A stretch of DNA of 59,612 nt from Deltaproteobacteria bacterium HGW-Deltaproteobacteria-14. GTDB lineage: Bacteria > Myxococcota_A > UBA9042 > PHBI01. The stretch spans positions 1 through 59,612 of the forward strand of contig PHBI01000067.1 in assembly GCA_002841945.1 (NCBI GenBank), written 5' to 3'. The notes beneath the pieces are model-generated. The model saw only the letters and a program-made list of their open reading frames with translations, was not told where the DNA came from and made no database searches. Shown here piece after piece: positions 1 to 7,692 of this stretch. The number at the start of each line of letters is the position of its first letter. Position 1 is the stretch's first letter. The translations under genes were made by a program, and so were the position numbers.

Positions 1-17
1 GTGTGCTCTTCCGATCT
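1..17 (+). other. Illumina adapter remnant at contig end
   Basis: The first 17 bases, GTGTGCTCTTCCGATCT, equal the 3' end of the standard Illumina TruSeq read-2 adapter. They are almost certainly not genomic. The contig breaks here inside a low-complexity Ala/Pro/Asp coding repeat, which fits an assembly that stopped in a repeat and kept untrimmed adapter. Confidence 0.93.
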
Positions 18-1202
18 CGGTGCGGGTGCGTCAGCGAGCGAGGGCGCGTCAGCGTCGGCGGGCGCGGGGGCGTCAGCGAGCGAGGGCGCGTCAGCGTCAG
101 CGGGCGCGGGGGCGTCAGCGTCAGCGGGTGCTTCAGCGAGAGCGGGCGCGGGTGCGTCAGCGGGCGCGGGTGTGTCAGCGGGCGCGGGTGCGTCAGCGTC
201 AGCGGGCGCGGGGGCGTCAGCACGGGCGGCGGCGGGCGTCGGTGCGGGTGCGCCGAGCAGGGCGTCCCAACGCTCGATGCGGTCCTTGAACAGCCGGTTC
301 ATCAGCTCGGCGACGCCGTGGTCGCCTCCGTCGTCGAGGCTCCGGGCGCAGGCCTCGAGGGCGCTCGCCATCGCCGCGGCGTGGGGGTAGCGCTTGGCGC
401 GGTCCTTCTGCAGGGCGCGCCCGACCACCATCGCGAGCCCCGGCGGGAGCCCGGGGCGGGCCTCGAGCACCGGGCGCGCGGGCTCGGGCGCGCAGACCGC
501 GGCACGGGTGGCCGCGGCCTCCATCCCGCCGTACAGGCGCATCCCGGTCAGGAGCTCCCACAGCACGACGCCGGCGGAGAACACGTCCGCGCGCGGATCC
601 ACCTCGTCGCCCCTGGCCTGCTCCGGCGACGTGTAGCCGGCCTTGCCCGCCATCCCTGCGGTGAACGCCGAGAGCGCACGCGCGATGCCAAAGTCGACCA
701 GCTTCACCTCCCCGCCGTACCCCAGGAGCACGTTCGACGGGCTGATATCGCGATGCACCATCCCAAGCGGACGACCCGCAGGATCACCCAGGGTATGGGC
801 ATGCTGCAGTGCACGACAGACGCGCCCGATGACCCCGGCGGCGAGGGCCGGCGGGACCGGCGCGCCGGTCAGCTCCCAGGCCCGCCGGATGATGCTCTGG
901 AGGGTCTCGCCGCGGACCAGCTCCATGGCGATGACGAGCTCGCCGTCGACCTCCTCGAGGGCGTAGATCGAGGCGATGTGGGCGTGGGAGAGGGTCTCTG
1001 CGAGGTGGGCCTCGGCGGCGAAGCGCTCGACGAAGGCCGGGTCGCCGGCGAAGCGGGGCAGGATGCGCTTGAGCGCCACCCGGCGCTCGAAGCCGCCGAC
1101 GCCGCGCTGGCGCGCCGCCCACACCTCGGCCATGCCGCCGACGCCGAGCCGCTCGATGAGCTCGTAGCGGCCGAGCCGCGTGCCGGGGGCGAGGTCGCTC
1201 AC
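18..1202 (-). CDS. Ser/Thr protein kinase, C-terminus cut by contig end
   Basis: Hank's-type (bacterial) Ser/Thr protein kinase. From a GTG start the translation reads GTRLGRYELIERLGVGGMAE (glycine-rich loop), then VALK (ATP-anchoring lysine), VHRDISPSN (catalytic loop), LVDFGIA (the DFG magnesium site) and GYTSPEQ (activation segment end), so all key catalytic residues are present. After about residue 320 the chain becomes a low-complexity run of DAPAPADADAPS-type repeats and runs off the contig, so any C-terminal membrane or sensor domain is missing. The GTG overlaps the TGA of the upstream small exported protein (GTGA), showing translational coupling to the TolQ/TolR-like operon. It probably phosphorylates envelope or motility partners, but the substrate cannot be inferred. 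Confidence 0.9.
20..235. repeat. Imperfect GC-rich tandem repeat in kinase linker
   Basis: Degenerate repeats built on GGCGCGGGGGCGTCAGCG units. Read on the minus strand in the kinase frame they give alternating Asp-Ala-Pro and Ala-Asp-Ala residues. The repeats keep the reading frame. They probably form an extended periplasmic or cytoplasmic linker and explain the assembly break. Confidence 0.75.
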
Positions 1203-1681
1203 GGGGCCGCGGCCGGGGCGGGGGCCGAGGCGGCCGTCGCGGGCGCCGGGACGCGAGCGCCCGGTCCGAGCACCGGCACGACGATCTCGTCGAGCCAGCT
1301 CTGGTGGAGGTCGACGAGGGGCGGCAGGCGCCGCGGGGCGCGCTGGAACAGGTAGACGGCGCCGGAGCGTGCGGCCTCACCGCGGACGAGGCGCGCGTCG
1401 AGCTCCATCCGGTTGGACCGCTTGAGCGTCGGCTCCTCGACCGCGCCGTCGTCGGGCGCCTCGCCGGCCTTCGGCGTGACCTTCGGCGCCGGTGCGGGCT
1501 TTTGGGGCTGAGGTCGCGCGCGGCGCGCCCGACGCGGGGGCTTGGTGGGTCCCGGGGCCGCCGCGTGGGCGACCGCGAGGGTCACCGGAGACGGCGGCAG
1601 CAGGGCCGGCGCCGCGAGCAGGCCGAGGGCCAGCGCGGCGGCCAGGGCCAGGCGCGTGCAGAGGGTCATTGTCCTGCTCAT
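1199..1681 (-). CDS. small exported basic/proline-rich protein in TolQR operon
   Basis: 160 residues. The N-terminus has a signal peptide or anchor (ALAAALALGLLAAPALL), followed by a Pro/Arg/Lys-rich stretch and a folded-looking segment around residues 88-135 (KRSNRMELDARLV, GAVYLFQR). I do not recognise a named family. The start ATG overlaps the stop of the upstream ExbD-like gene (ATGA) and its own TGA overlaps the kinase GTG, so it sits between motor and kinase in one transcript. By position it could be a periplasmic partner of the TolQ/TolR-like motor, which is inference only. A longer frame extends upstream but is a shadow of the ExbD gene. Confidence 0.75.
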   Translation of the reverse strand: MSRTMTLCTRLALAAALALGLLAAPALLPPSPVTLAVAHAAAPGPTKPPRRARRARPQPQKPAPAPKVTPKAGEAPDDGAVEEPTLKRSNRMELDARLVRGEAARSGAVYLFQRAPRRLPPLVDLHQSWLDEIVVPVLGPGARVPAPATAASAPAPAAAP

Positions 1682-2196
1682 TTGCGGATCACCGCCAGTC
1701 GGTACTTGAAGAAGCCGGCCTCGCGGGCCGAGTTCATCACGAGGTGGATGGTTCGGTAGTCCAGGTCCTTGTCGGCCTGGATGATCAGGATGGCGTCGTC
1801 CTCTACCTCGAGCTCCTCGTCGTCGCCGACCTCGTCGGGGCGGACGTCGTCGGCCGCGAAGCGCTCCTGGTAGATCTCGCTGAAGCGCTTCACGAGCGGC
1901 TCGGCGAGGCGGCTCTCGTAGGCCTCGGGCGCGGCCTTGCCGTCGGCGAGCGGCAGCACGCGGACCTTCTCGACGTCGACCCCGGCCCGGGTGATGGCGA
2001 CGTCCACGCCGCGCTTGAAGATCGACTGCGCCGTGCTCTCGGGCGGCTTGATGGTCTTGTTGAGGGTGAAGCCGTAGTCCTCGGTGTTGAAGCTGATGAT
2101 CAAGAAGATCAGGATGATCGTGAACATATCGAGGAGCGGCGTGAGTATCAGGCTCGCCGCGCGACGCTTCTTGCGGGCGGTGCGCAGGCTGATCAT
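1678..2196 (-). CDS. ExbD/TolR-family biopolymer transport protein (second copy)
   Basis: 172 residues. A short basic cytoplasmic N-terminus (RTARKKRRA) precedes one transmembrane helix, LILTPLLDMFTIILIFLIIS. This helix carries the conserved membrane aspartate of the ExbD/TolR family, which couples proton flow to force in complex with ExbB/TolQ. The periplasmic domain has the typical late hydrophobic strand ILIIQADKDLDYRTIHLVM. It follows the first ExbD-like gene with a 4-bp overlap and is followed by the small exported protein with an ATGA overlap. A motor with two TolR-type subunits resembles the myxobacterial AglR/AglQ/AglS gliding motor and similar TolQR sets, but energising transport is equally possible. 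Confidence 0.88.
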   Translation of the reverse strand: MISLRTARKKRRAASLILTPLLDMFTIILIFLIISFNTEDYGFTLNKTIKPPESTAQSIFKRGVDVAITRAGVDVEKVRVLPLADGKAAPEAYESRLAEPLVKRFSEIYQERFAADDVRPDEVGDDEELEVEDDAILIIQADKDLDYRTIHLVMNSAREAGFFKYRLAVIRK

Positions 2197-2864
2197 GGCG
2201 TGCCCCCCTCGAGCGGCGCCGCCGCGTCGCCCGCTGACTCGCCCTCCCCCGCCGGCGCCTCGGCCCCGTCCGGCGCGACCGTCCCACCGTCGAGCTCGAG
2301 GTCGGCTCCCTCGGCCGGCTCGGGCTCCGGCTCGGGCGGTGGCGGCACGAGGCGGTTGAAGACGCTCACCGGGAACAGGGGCCTGCGCGTCTTGGCGCCG
2401 TTGTCGCCGCGGATGATCTCCTCGCGGGTCGCGTCGAGGATGTCGACGAGCTGCTGGTAGTCGAGGTCGTCGTTGGGGAACACGAGGATGGTGTTGCTCG
2501 CCGGGTAGGCGTGCTTGATGCCGGCGAGGTGTCTCTGCAACGCCGCGATGTCGTATGCCCCGCCGGCCGGCCTCGGGATCACCGTCGCCATGGTCGCGAG
2601 CTCCTCCGGATCGAGGCTCGTGCTCGCGGCGGTGACGTTGAAGCCGTCGGCGTTGATGACGAGGCTCACCGAGACCTGCCGCGGCGTCTTCGGCACGTCG
2701 CTGTCGTGCGCCGTGAGCTGCGAGGTCGAGGTGGGGATGACCGCCAGATGGAAGAACGACGCGCCGAGGAGCAGAAACGGGATCAGGGTCATCATGAGGT
2801 TCATGACCGGGATCAGGTTCGGCTCGGGCGGCTCGGTCCGCTTGTGGCGCCAGGTGTCGAACAC
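2193..2864 (-). CDS. ExbD/TolR-family protein (first copy, long acidic tail)
   Basis: 223 residues. The N-terminal transmembrane segment (NLIPVMNLMMTLIPFLLLGA) has the ExbD/TolR position and sequence style but Asn at the place where most members have Asp (PVMNLMM). It may therefore be a non-protonatable partner of the second copy. The periplasmic domain contains the family strand NTILVFPNDDLDYQQLVDIL. The last 50 residues are Pro/Glu/Ala-rich. The gene starts 14 bases after the ExbB/TolQ stop and overlaps the next ExbD gene by four bases. A heterodimer of one active and one Asn-substituted TolR subunit is a testable inference. Confidence 0.87.
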   Translation of the reverse strand: MFDTWRHKRTEPPEPNLIPVMNLMMTLIPFLLLGASFFHLAVIPTSTSQLTAHDSDVPKTPRQVSVSLVINADGFNVTAASTSLDPEELATMATVIPRPAGGAYDIAALQRHLAGIKHAYPASNTILVFPNDDLDYQQLVDILDATREEIIRGDNGAKTRRPLFPVSVFNRLVPPPPEPEPEPAEGADLELDGGTVAPDGAEAPAGEGESAGDAAAPLEGGTP

Positions 2865-2878
2865 GCGCGTCGCTCCCG

Positions 2879-3568
2879 TCAGGCCGGCACGGCGTCAGTA
2901 GCGGCGCCGACCGGGGCCACCTCGGGCGGCGGCGGCGAGCTGGCCTCGGGGTCGCCGCCGAGGGCCACGACGAGGGAGGTGGCGCCCCGCTCGACCTCCT
3001 CGAGGATCTCCTCGGAGCGGCGGGTCAGGAAGTGATGGAAGAAGAGCAGCGGGACCGCCACGGTGATGCCGAGGGCCGTCGTGTACATAGCCTCGGAGAT
3101 GCCGCTCGTGAGCTCCATCTGGCGCGCGGTCGCGTCGGCGTTGGCGACGCTGTTGAACGCCTTGATGAGCCCGAAGATGGTCCCGAGCAGGCCGAGCAGC
3201 GTGGCGCTGTTGGCGAGGACCGCGAGGAACCCGATGCGCTTCTGCATCTCGGGCAGCGCGTCGAGCATCTCCTTTTCCATCCCGCGCTCGATCTCGCTGA
3301 CCCGACGGTCGGCGCGCAGCAACCCCGCCCGCATCGTCTTCACGACCGGGTGGCGCGTCTTGAGGTTGCAGCCGTCGAGGGCCTCGCGGAAGCGGCGCTT
3401 CTTCACGAGCGCGATGACCCGGCTGATGAACGCGCCGGACGCCAGGCGGTGCATCCAGTAGAGCACGAAGGCGCGCTCGACGAAGATGATCCAGCCGATG
3501 ATCGAGAGGCCGAGGATGACCCACATCATCGGGCCACCCTTGTCGAACCAGGCTTTCAGGTCTTCCAT
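2879..3568 (-). CDS. MotA/TolQ/ExbB proton channel family protein
   Basis: Inner-membrane proton-channel subunit that works with ExbD/TolR. It has an N-terminal transmembrane helix (PMMWVILGLSIIGWIIFVER) and two further helices around the conserved region LANSATLLGLLGTIFGLIKAF and TALGITVAVPLLFFHHFL, the standard TolQ/ExbB layout. I chose the ATG at 3568 (229 residues) because GGAGA lies at the right distance. An in-frame start 21 bases upstream has no clear ribosome site. It leads a tightly packed set (ExbB, ExbD, ExbD, small exported protein, kinase) and follows the VWA lipoprotein gene by 48 bases, so one long transcript is likely. Confidence 0.9.
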   Translation of the reverse strand: MEDLKAWFDKGGPMMWVILGLSIIGWIIFVERAFVLYWMHRLASGAFISRVIALVKKRRFREALDGCNLKTRHPVVKTMRAGLLRADRRVSEIERGMEKEMLDALPEMQKRIGFLAVLANSATLLGLLGTIFGLIKAFNSVANADATARQMELTSGISEAMYTTALGITVAVPLLFFHHFLTRRSEEILEEVERGATSLVVALGGDPEASSPPPPEVAPVGAATDAVPA

Positions 3569-3616
3569 CGAAGTCTCCGGGCAGGCCACCGTCGCGGTGG
3601 CGGGTAGGTCAATCGG

Positions 3617-5566
3617 TCACGGGTTCGCGCGCGGCGTGACGAACTCGCCGTCGAACACCAGGATCTCGGCGCCAGCCGGCTCGCGCGCGGCGGGCGGGGC
3701 GTAGCGAAACGGGATGGCGGCGATCCGCACGGGGCCGGGGATGGCGACGCGCTCCTCGGGGGCCTCGGCGAAGTAGACGAGGACCTCGTTGTGCCCGCGG
3801 ACCTGGTCGGGGTCGACGTCGAGGGCCGCGGTCGCCAGCAGGCGCACGTTGCGCACGGTCCAGGTCAGGCAGTTGCGGGCGCGCAGAGAGACCCGCACGC
3901 CCTCGTGGACGTCGGTCGCGGGCAGCAGCGTCGGGTCGACGACGACGCGGATCCAGCGCCCGCTGTCGCCCTGGATGGGGGCGAAAGAGGCGGCCGGGAC
4001 GTCGAACTCGCCGCCCGCCGCGATCGCCACGAGGGGGCCAGTGGTGGGCTCGACGGGGTCCCGCCAGCGGACGGCGCCGAGGTTCGGGAACCACTCGATG
4101 AGCCCGAGCCCCGGGGTCGTCCCGTCGCTGACCGTCACGATCTCGACCCCCTGGAGCTTCTGCAGGCGCTGGGCGAGGCGCTCTTCGACGATCCCCTCGT
4201 CCACGATGGTGTACCGATAACCGTCGCTCAGGTCGCGCGCGGCGTCGCTCGAGCGCGGGTCGGTCCGACGCTGGAGCTCGACGCCGTTCGAGGTGCCGTC
4301 GCCGTCCGCGTCCCCCTCGGCGTCGGGGTGGAGGTAGTCGAGCTGGCTCACCAGCTCGAGCCGGTCGGGGGCGCCGTCGCCGTCTGTGTCGACGAGGCTC
4401 GGGTCGGTCCCGAGCAGCCGCTCGTCGCAGTCCGAGAGGCCGTCGCGATCGGAGTCCTGGCCGACCTGGAGGTGCTGGCAGGCGACCGGCGTGTCCGCCT
4501 CGAGAGGGCGCAGGCCGACGAGGACCTCGACCAGGTCGCCGATGCCGTCGCCGTCGCTGTCGGCCGCCCCGGGAGACGTCCCGCCGATCGCCTCTTCGGC
4601 GTCGCTGAGCCCGTCGCCGTCGCTGTCGACGACCGGGCCGTCGGCCGTGGGCTTGGCGTTGATGTTGGCGACGACGAGGTGCTTGGCGCGGAGCTCGGTC
4701 CGCACGTTCAGCAGATCGAGCGCGCCGGTGTCGAGGGCGCCGACGGCGCCGACCCTCTGGTAGAGCCCCCGCCCGGCCAGCGCCATCTGCCTGAGGCCGA
4801 CCGCGAGCGCGTCGTTGACCGTCGCATCGGGGTCGGCGGGGAGCTGGACGACGTGGTAGCGCAGCCCCGCCGCGCCGGCGTCGCCGACCGCCTCGCGCAG
4901 CTCGGTCACCTCGGCCACCTCGCGCCGGCGCTGGCAGCCGACCCGGTCACCGGGATCGCACGCGGCGCCGTCGGGGCCGACCGCGGTGAGCGGCACCTGG
5001 GGGCCGGCGGCGAGGTGGATCACGACGTACTGCGTGAGCACCCGGGTGCCAGCGGTGAGCGAGGCCATGTCGCCCTCGATCAGCGCCCGCGCGGTCCGCA
5101 GCCCGTCGAGGTAGTCGCGGCACTGGCCGGCGGCGAGGCAGGGCTCGGGCAGGTCGAGCTGCGCCAGCGCCCCGAGGAGCGCGCCGGGGTTGCGGGTGAA
5201 GCCGCCCTCGGCCGGGGCGAGGGTGCGGGCGCGCCCCGCGTAGCCGACGACCGCCAGCGCGGTCGCCGGCGAGGTCAGCGCCGAGTGGACGAAGGCGCCG
5301 AGGGACTCGACGCGCAGCCCGGCCGGATCGAAGTCCGAGAACAGCGGCCCCTGGGCCTGGTCCACGAGCAGCACGACCCGCACCGGGTAGCGCGCCGTGA
5401 CGGGATCCTCGGCGCAGACGCGGCCGGTGAGGGTCACGCGATCCGCCTCGGTCCGCGGGCGGGTGTCGCTGTAGAGCCCGACGTCGGTGCAGCCGGCGAC
5501 GAGGGCGAGCGCGACCCCGATCGCGAGCGTGTGCGCCGCAGCATGTGCAGTACTACGGCTCGACAT
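3617..5566 (-). CDS. VWA-like/thrombospondin type 3 repeat lipoprotein
   Basis: 649 residues. A signal peptide ends in the lipobox VAGC, so it is a lipoprotein. Residues about 50-260 look like a von Willebrand A-type fold (PVRVVLLVDQAQ, then alternating strands and helices), but the metal-site DxSxS motif is not present (VDQAQ). Residues about 295-430 hold several calcium-binding thrombospondin type 3-like motifs (DSDGDGLSDAEE, DSDGDGIGD, DSDRDGLSD, DTDGDGAPD). The C-terminal 200 residues are probably beta-rich and unassigned. It follows the small lipoprotein gene by two bases. A surface adhesive or structural role is inferred from the domains, and no enzyme motif is seen. Confidence 0.8.
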   Translation of the reverse strand: MSSRSTAHAAAHTLAIGVALALVAGCTDVGLYSDTRPRTEADRVTLTGRVCAEDPVTARYPVRVVLLVDQAQGPLFSDFDPAGLRVESLGAFVHSALTSPATALAVVGYAGRARTLAPAEGGFTRNPGALLGALAQLDLPEPCLAAGQCRDYLDGLRTARALIEGDMASLTAGTRVLTQYVVIHLAAGPQVPLTAVGPDGAACDPGDRVGCQRRREVAEVTELREAVGDAGAAGLRYHVVQLPADPDATVNDALAVGLRQMALAGRGLYQRVGAVGALDTGALDLLNVRTELRAKHLVVANINAKPTADGPVVDSDGDGLSDAEEAIGGTSPGAADSDGDGIGDLVEVLVGLRPLEADTPVACQHLQVGQDSDRDGLSDCDERLLGTDPSLVDTDGDGAPDRLELVSQLDYLHPDAEGDADGDGTSNGVELQRRTDPRSSDAARDLSDGYRYTIVDEGIVEERLAQRLQKLQGVEIVTVSDGTTPGLGLIEWFPNLGAVRWRDPVEPTTGPLVAIAAGGEFDVPAASFAPIQGDSGRWIRVVVDPTLLPATDVHEGVRVSLRARNCLTWTVRNVRLLATAALDVDPDQVRGHNEVLVYFAEAPEERVAIPGPVRIAAIPFRYAPPAAREPAGAEILVFDGEFVTPRANP

Positions 5567-5568
5567 AA

Positions 5569-6057
5569 TCACGGATAAACCGCCGGTGCATCGCAGCGAA
5601 GATCGGGATCGGCGGCGTCCGGGGTGACGGTGCATGCGCCGTCGCGGCAGGTCTGCCCAGCGGCACAGACCTGCCCCAGGCAGTCGCGCGCGAGGTTGAC
5701 GACGATCGCGTCCCCCCCTCCGTTGGCGACGTAGACCTCGGCGCGCCCGACCTCGACGCCGGCGGCGCCGATCGCCTGGGCGCGGATGACGCGGCGGCCC
5801 CCGATGTGGGTCACGGCCACGTCGACCGGGAGCTGCCGCGGGGCGTCGCCGTCGAGGTCGACGACGCCGCCGGCGACCTCGGTCAGCGCCTCGTCGAGGA
5901 CGGTCACCCGCACCGCGACGAGGTCCGCGGGGACCGAGAGATCCCCGCAGACCCGCACGCGATCGAGCGCGTCGTCCGCGCAGCCCGGCGCGGCCCCCAG
6001 CAGCAGCGGGACGCACAGCGTCAACACCGAGAGCACCTCACGGTTGGTCACCCTCAA
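5569..6057 (-). CDS. small cysteine-containing lipoprotein
   Basis: 162 residues, unrecognised family. The signal sequence VLTLCVPLLLGAAPGC ends in a plausible lipobox. A domain of about 100 residues is predicted beta-rich (VRVTVLDEALTEVAGGVVDL and so on). The C-terminus has CxxGQTCRDGAC-type cysteines typical of myxobacterial extracellular proteins. The longest frame starts with TTG at 6057, and a GTG at 6051 is an alternative. It lies ten bases after the MYXO-CTERM protein gene and two bases before the VWA lipoprotein gene, so the three surface proteins are probably co-expressed. Confidence 0.72.
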   Translation of the reverse strand: MRVTNREVLSVLTLCVPLLLGAAPGCADDALDRVRVCGDLSVPADLVAVRVTVLDEALTEVAGGVVDLDGDAPRQLPVDVAVTHIGGRRVIRAQAIGAAGVEVGRAEVYVANGGGDAIVVNLARDCLGQVCAAGQTCRDGACTVTPDAADPDLRCDAPAVYP

Positions 6058-6067
6058 CCTACCCCGG

Positions 6068-7435
6068 TCAAGCGATCCCGCGGCGGCGCAGCGCGAACCC
6101 GAGCAGCGCCAGGAGCCCCAGCAGCAGCGCGCCGCCGGTCCCGCCGGCGCCCGAGCAGCCCTCCCCCGGCTGCGTGCTCAGCGCGCCCGAGACCGTCACG
6201 GTGGTCGTGTACTCGGCCTCGGCGTTGAGCTGCGCGGTCATCCGGTCCTCCCAGATGGTCCGCACCTGGAGTCGGACGCGGTACGTACCCGCGACGTCCG
6301 GGGTGAAGATCGGCGTCTGATCGTCGAGGTAGCGATACTCGAAGGGCGAGGAGTAGCCGACGCTGCCGTCGGGCGACGAGACGCTCGCGCGGGAGCCCGC
6401 CGGCGCCTCGACGATGTCCCAGCGGAAGGTGATCGCCTCACTCTGGCGGTTCATGAACAGGCGCAGGCGCAGCGGATCGTCCACCCGGCCGAGCATCGGC
6501 GGGCTGTACACCGTCAGCGGGGCGCCGGGATCGAGGCAGTTCGCGGAGTCGCCGAGGACCACGAAGCAGTATCTGGCGTCACAGCCGTCGCCGAGGCCGT
6601 CGCGGTCGGCGTCGAGCTGCTCCGGGTTGGCCAGCCCCTGGCAGTTGTCGATGGTGTTCGGCACGCCGTCGTCGTCGATGTCGCCGTCGCAGGCGTCGCC
6701 GAGGCCGTCGCCGTCGGTGTCGAGCTGGTCGGGATCGAAGACCGTCGGGCAGCCGTCGGCGGCGTGCGGGTCGACCTCGCTGACGCCGTCGCCGTCCATG
6801 TCCGGGAAGCAGATCGACAGCTGATCCTCGCGGGGCGCGCTGATCGTGGCGTCGAGCGGGCAGGCGTCGGTCAGGTTCGGCGTGCCGTCGCCATCGATGT
6901 CGCCGTCGCAGGCGTCGCCGGTGCCGTTGCCGTCGGTGTCGGCCTGGACCCCACCGATCCCGGGGTTCGCCACGCCCGGGCAGTTGTCTGCCAGGTTCGC
7001 CACGCCGTCGCCGTCGAGATCGTCGTCGCAGGCGTCCCCCACGCCGTCGCCGTCGAGGTCGAGCTGATCGAGGTTCGGCACGCCGGGGCAGCTGTCGCAG
7101 GCGTCCCCGACGCCGTCGCCGTCCGAGTCGCCCTGGTCGACGTTGTCGGCCCGGACGCAGTTGTCGAACGGGTCCTCGACGCCGTCGTCGTCGTAGTCGT
7201 CGGCGTTCTGGTAGGTGTCGCCGAGGTCGGTGTTGTTGATGAGGATGCTGCCGCCCCCGCCGCCGCCTCCTCCACCACCCGACTGGTTCGGCGTCCCGCA
7301 CTGGCCGAACTGATCGTCGCACTCGAAGGGCGGGTCATTCGACGCCGCGCGTGCGTTGGGCGCGAGCGCGAGCGCGACGCCACCCACCAACATGACAGAG
7401 AGCCACTGACACCGCTGCCAAGACCTGACGACCAT
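6068..7435 (-). CDS. thrombospondin type 3 repeat protein with MYXO-CTERM-like anchor
   Basis: 455 residues. A signal peptide (MLVGGVALALAPNARA) is followed by a poly-Gly linker around residue 60. Residues about 75-290 hold eight or more calcium-binding thrombospondin type 3 motifs of the form DxDGDGVGDACD with the DNCPGVxNxDQxD spacer. A beta-sandwich-like domain follows (FTPDVAGTYRVRLQVRT). The C-terminus (GCSGAGGTGG, a hydrophobic helix LLLGLLALLGFAL and a final RRR) has the three parts of the MYXO-CTERM sorting signal, which is processed by a rhombosortase-like CPBP protease and leads to surface display. The ATG at 7435 follows a GGGGGGA ribosome site. It is the first gene of the surface-protein/TolQR run. 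Confidence 0.85.
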   Translation of the reverse strand: MVVRSWQRCQWLSVMLVGGVALALAPNARAASNDPPFECDDQFGQCGTPNQSGGGGGGGGGGSILINNTDLGDTYQNADDYDDDGVEDPFDNCVRADNVDQGDSDGDGVGDACDSCPGVPNLDQLDLDGDGVGDACDDDLDGDGVANLADNCPGVANPGIGGVQADTDGNGTGDACDGDIDGDGTPNLTDACPLDATISAPREDQLSICFPDMDGDGVSEVDPHAADGCPTVFDPDQLDTDGDGLGDACDGDIDDDGVPNTIDNCQGLANPEQLDADRDGLGDGCDARYCFVVLGDSANCLDPGAPLTVYSPPMLGRVDDPLRLRLFMNRQSEAITFRWDIVEAPAGSRASVSSPDGSVGYSSPFEYRYLDDQTPIFTPDVAGTYRVRLQVRTIWEDRMTAQLNAEAEYTTTVTVSGALSTQPGEGCSGAGGTGGALLLGLLALLGFALRRRGIA

Positions 7436-7463
7436 GATTCCCCCCAAGATAACCCGATGGTCT

Positions 7464-7549
7464 CTTCGGCACGCCCGCATCCGGACGGACGTCCCCCCCA
7501 AGCTTCGGTACGCCCATCCCGACGAGCGTCCCCCCACCGGCATCTTCGG
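7464..7549. repeat. short degenerate direct repeats upstream of TSP3 gene
   Basis: CTTCGGCACGCC, CTTCGGTACGCC and CTTCGGTGCGCC recur at 7464, 7503 and 7544, about 40 bases apart, with a shared GACG(T/C)CCCCCC-like block between them. They lie 30 to 115 bases upstream of the MYXO-CTERM gene start on the minus strand. They could be regulator sites or decayed repeats. Confidence 0.5.
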
Positions 7550-7692
7550 TGCGCCGCCGCGTCGGGGTCAAGGAACGGCGCAAGAACTTCGCGGTGTTTG
7601 CGATCGCACGGGGCCCCCAGAGACGCGCCCGGACGGGATCCGCGGCGTCACTCACGCAGTGCGAAGAGGGGCGGGCGGCGCCGACGAGAGCG

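Noticed and set aside
3617..6016. 799-codon frame covering both the VWA lipoprotein and its upstream neighbour
   Set aside because: The upstream 150 codons are an Arg-rich shadow of the 162-residue lipoprotein. The real start is at 5566 with a clean lipobox signal peptide.
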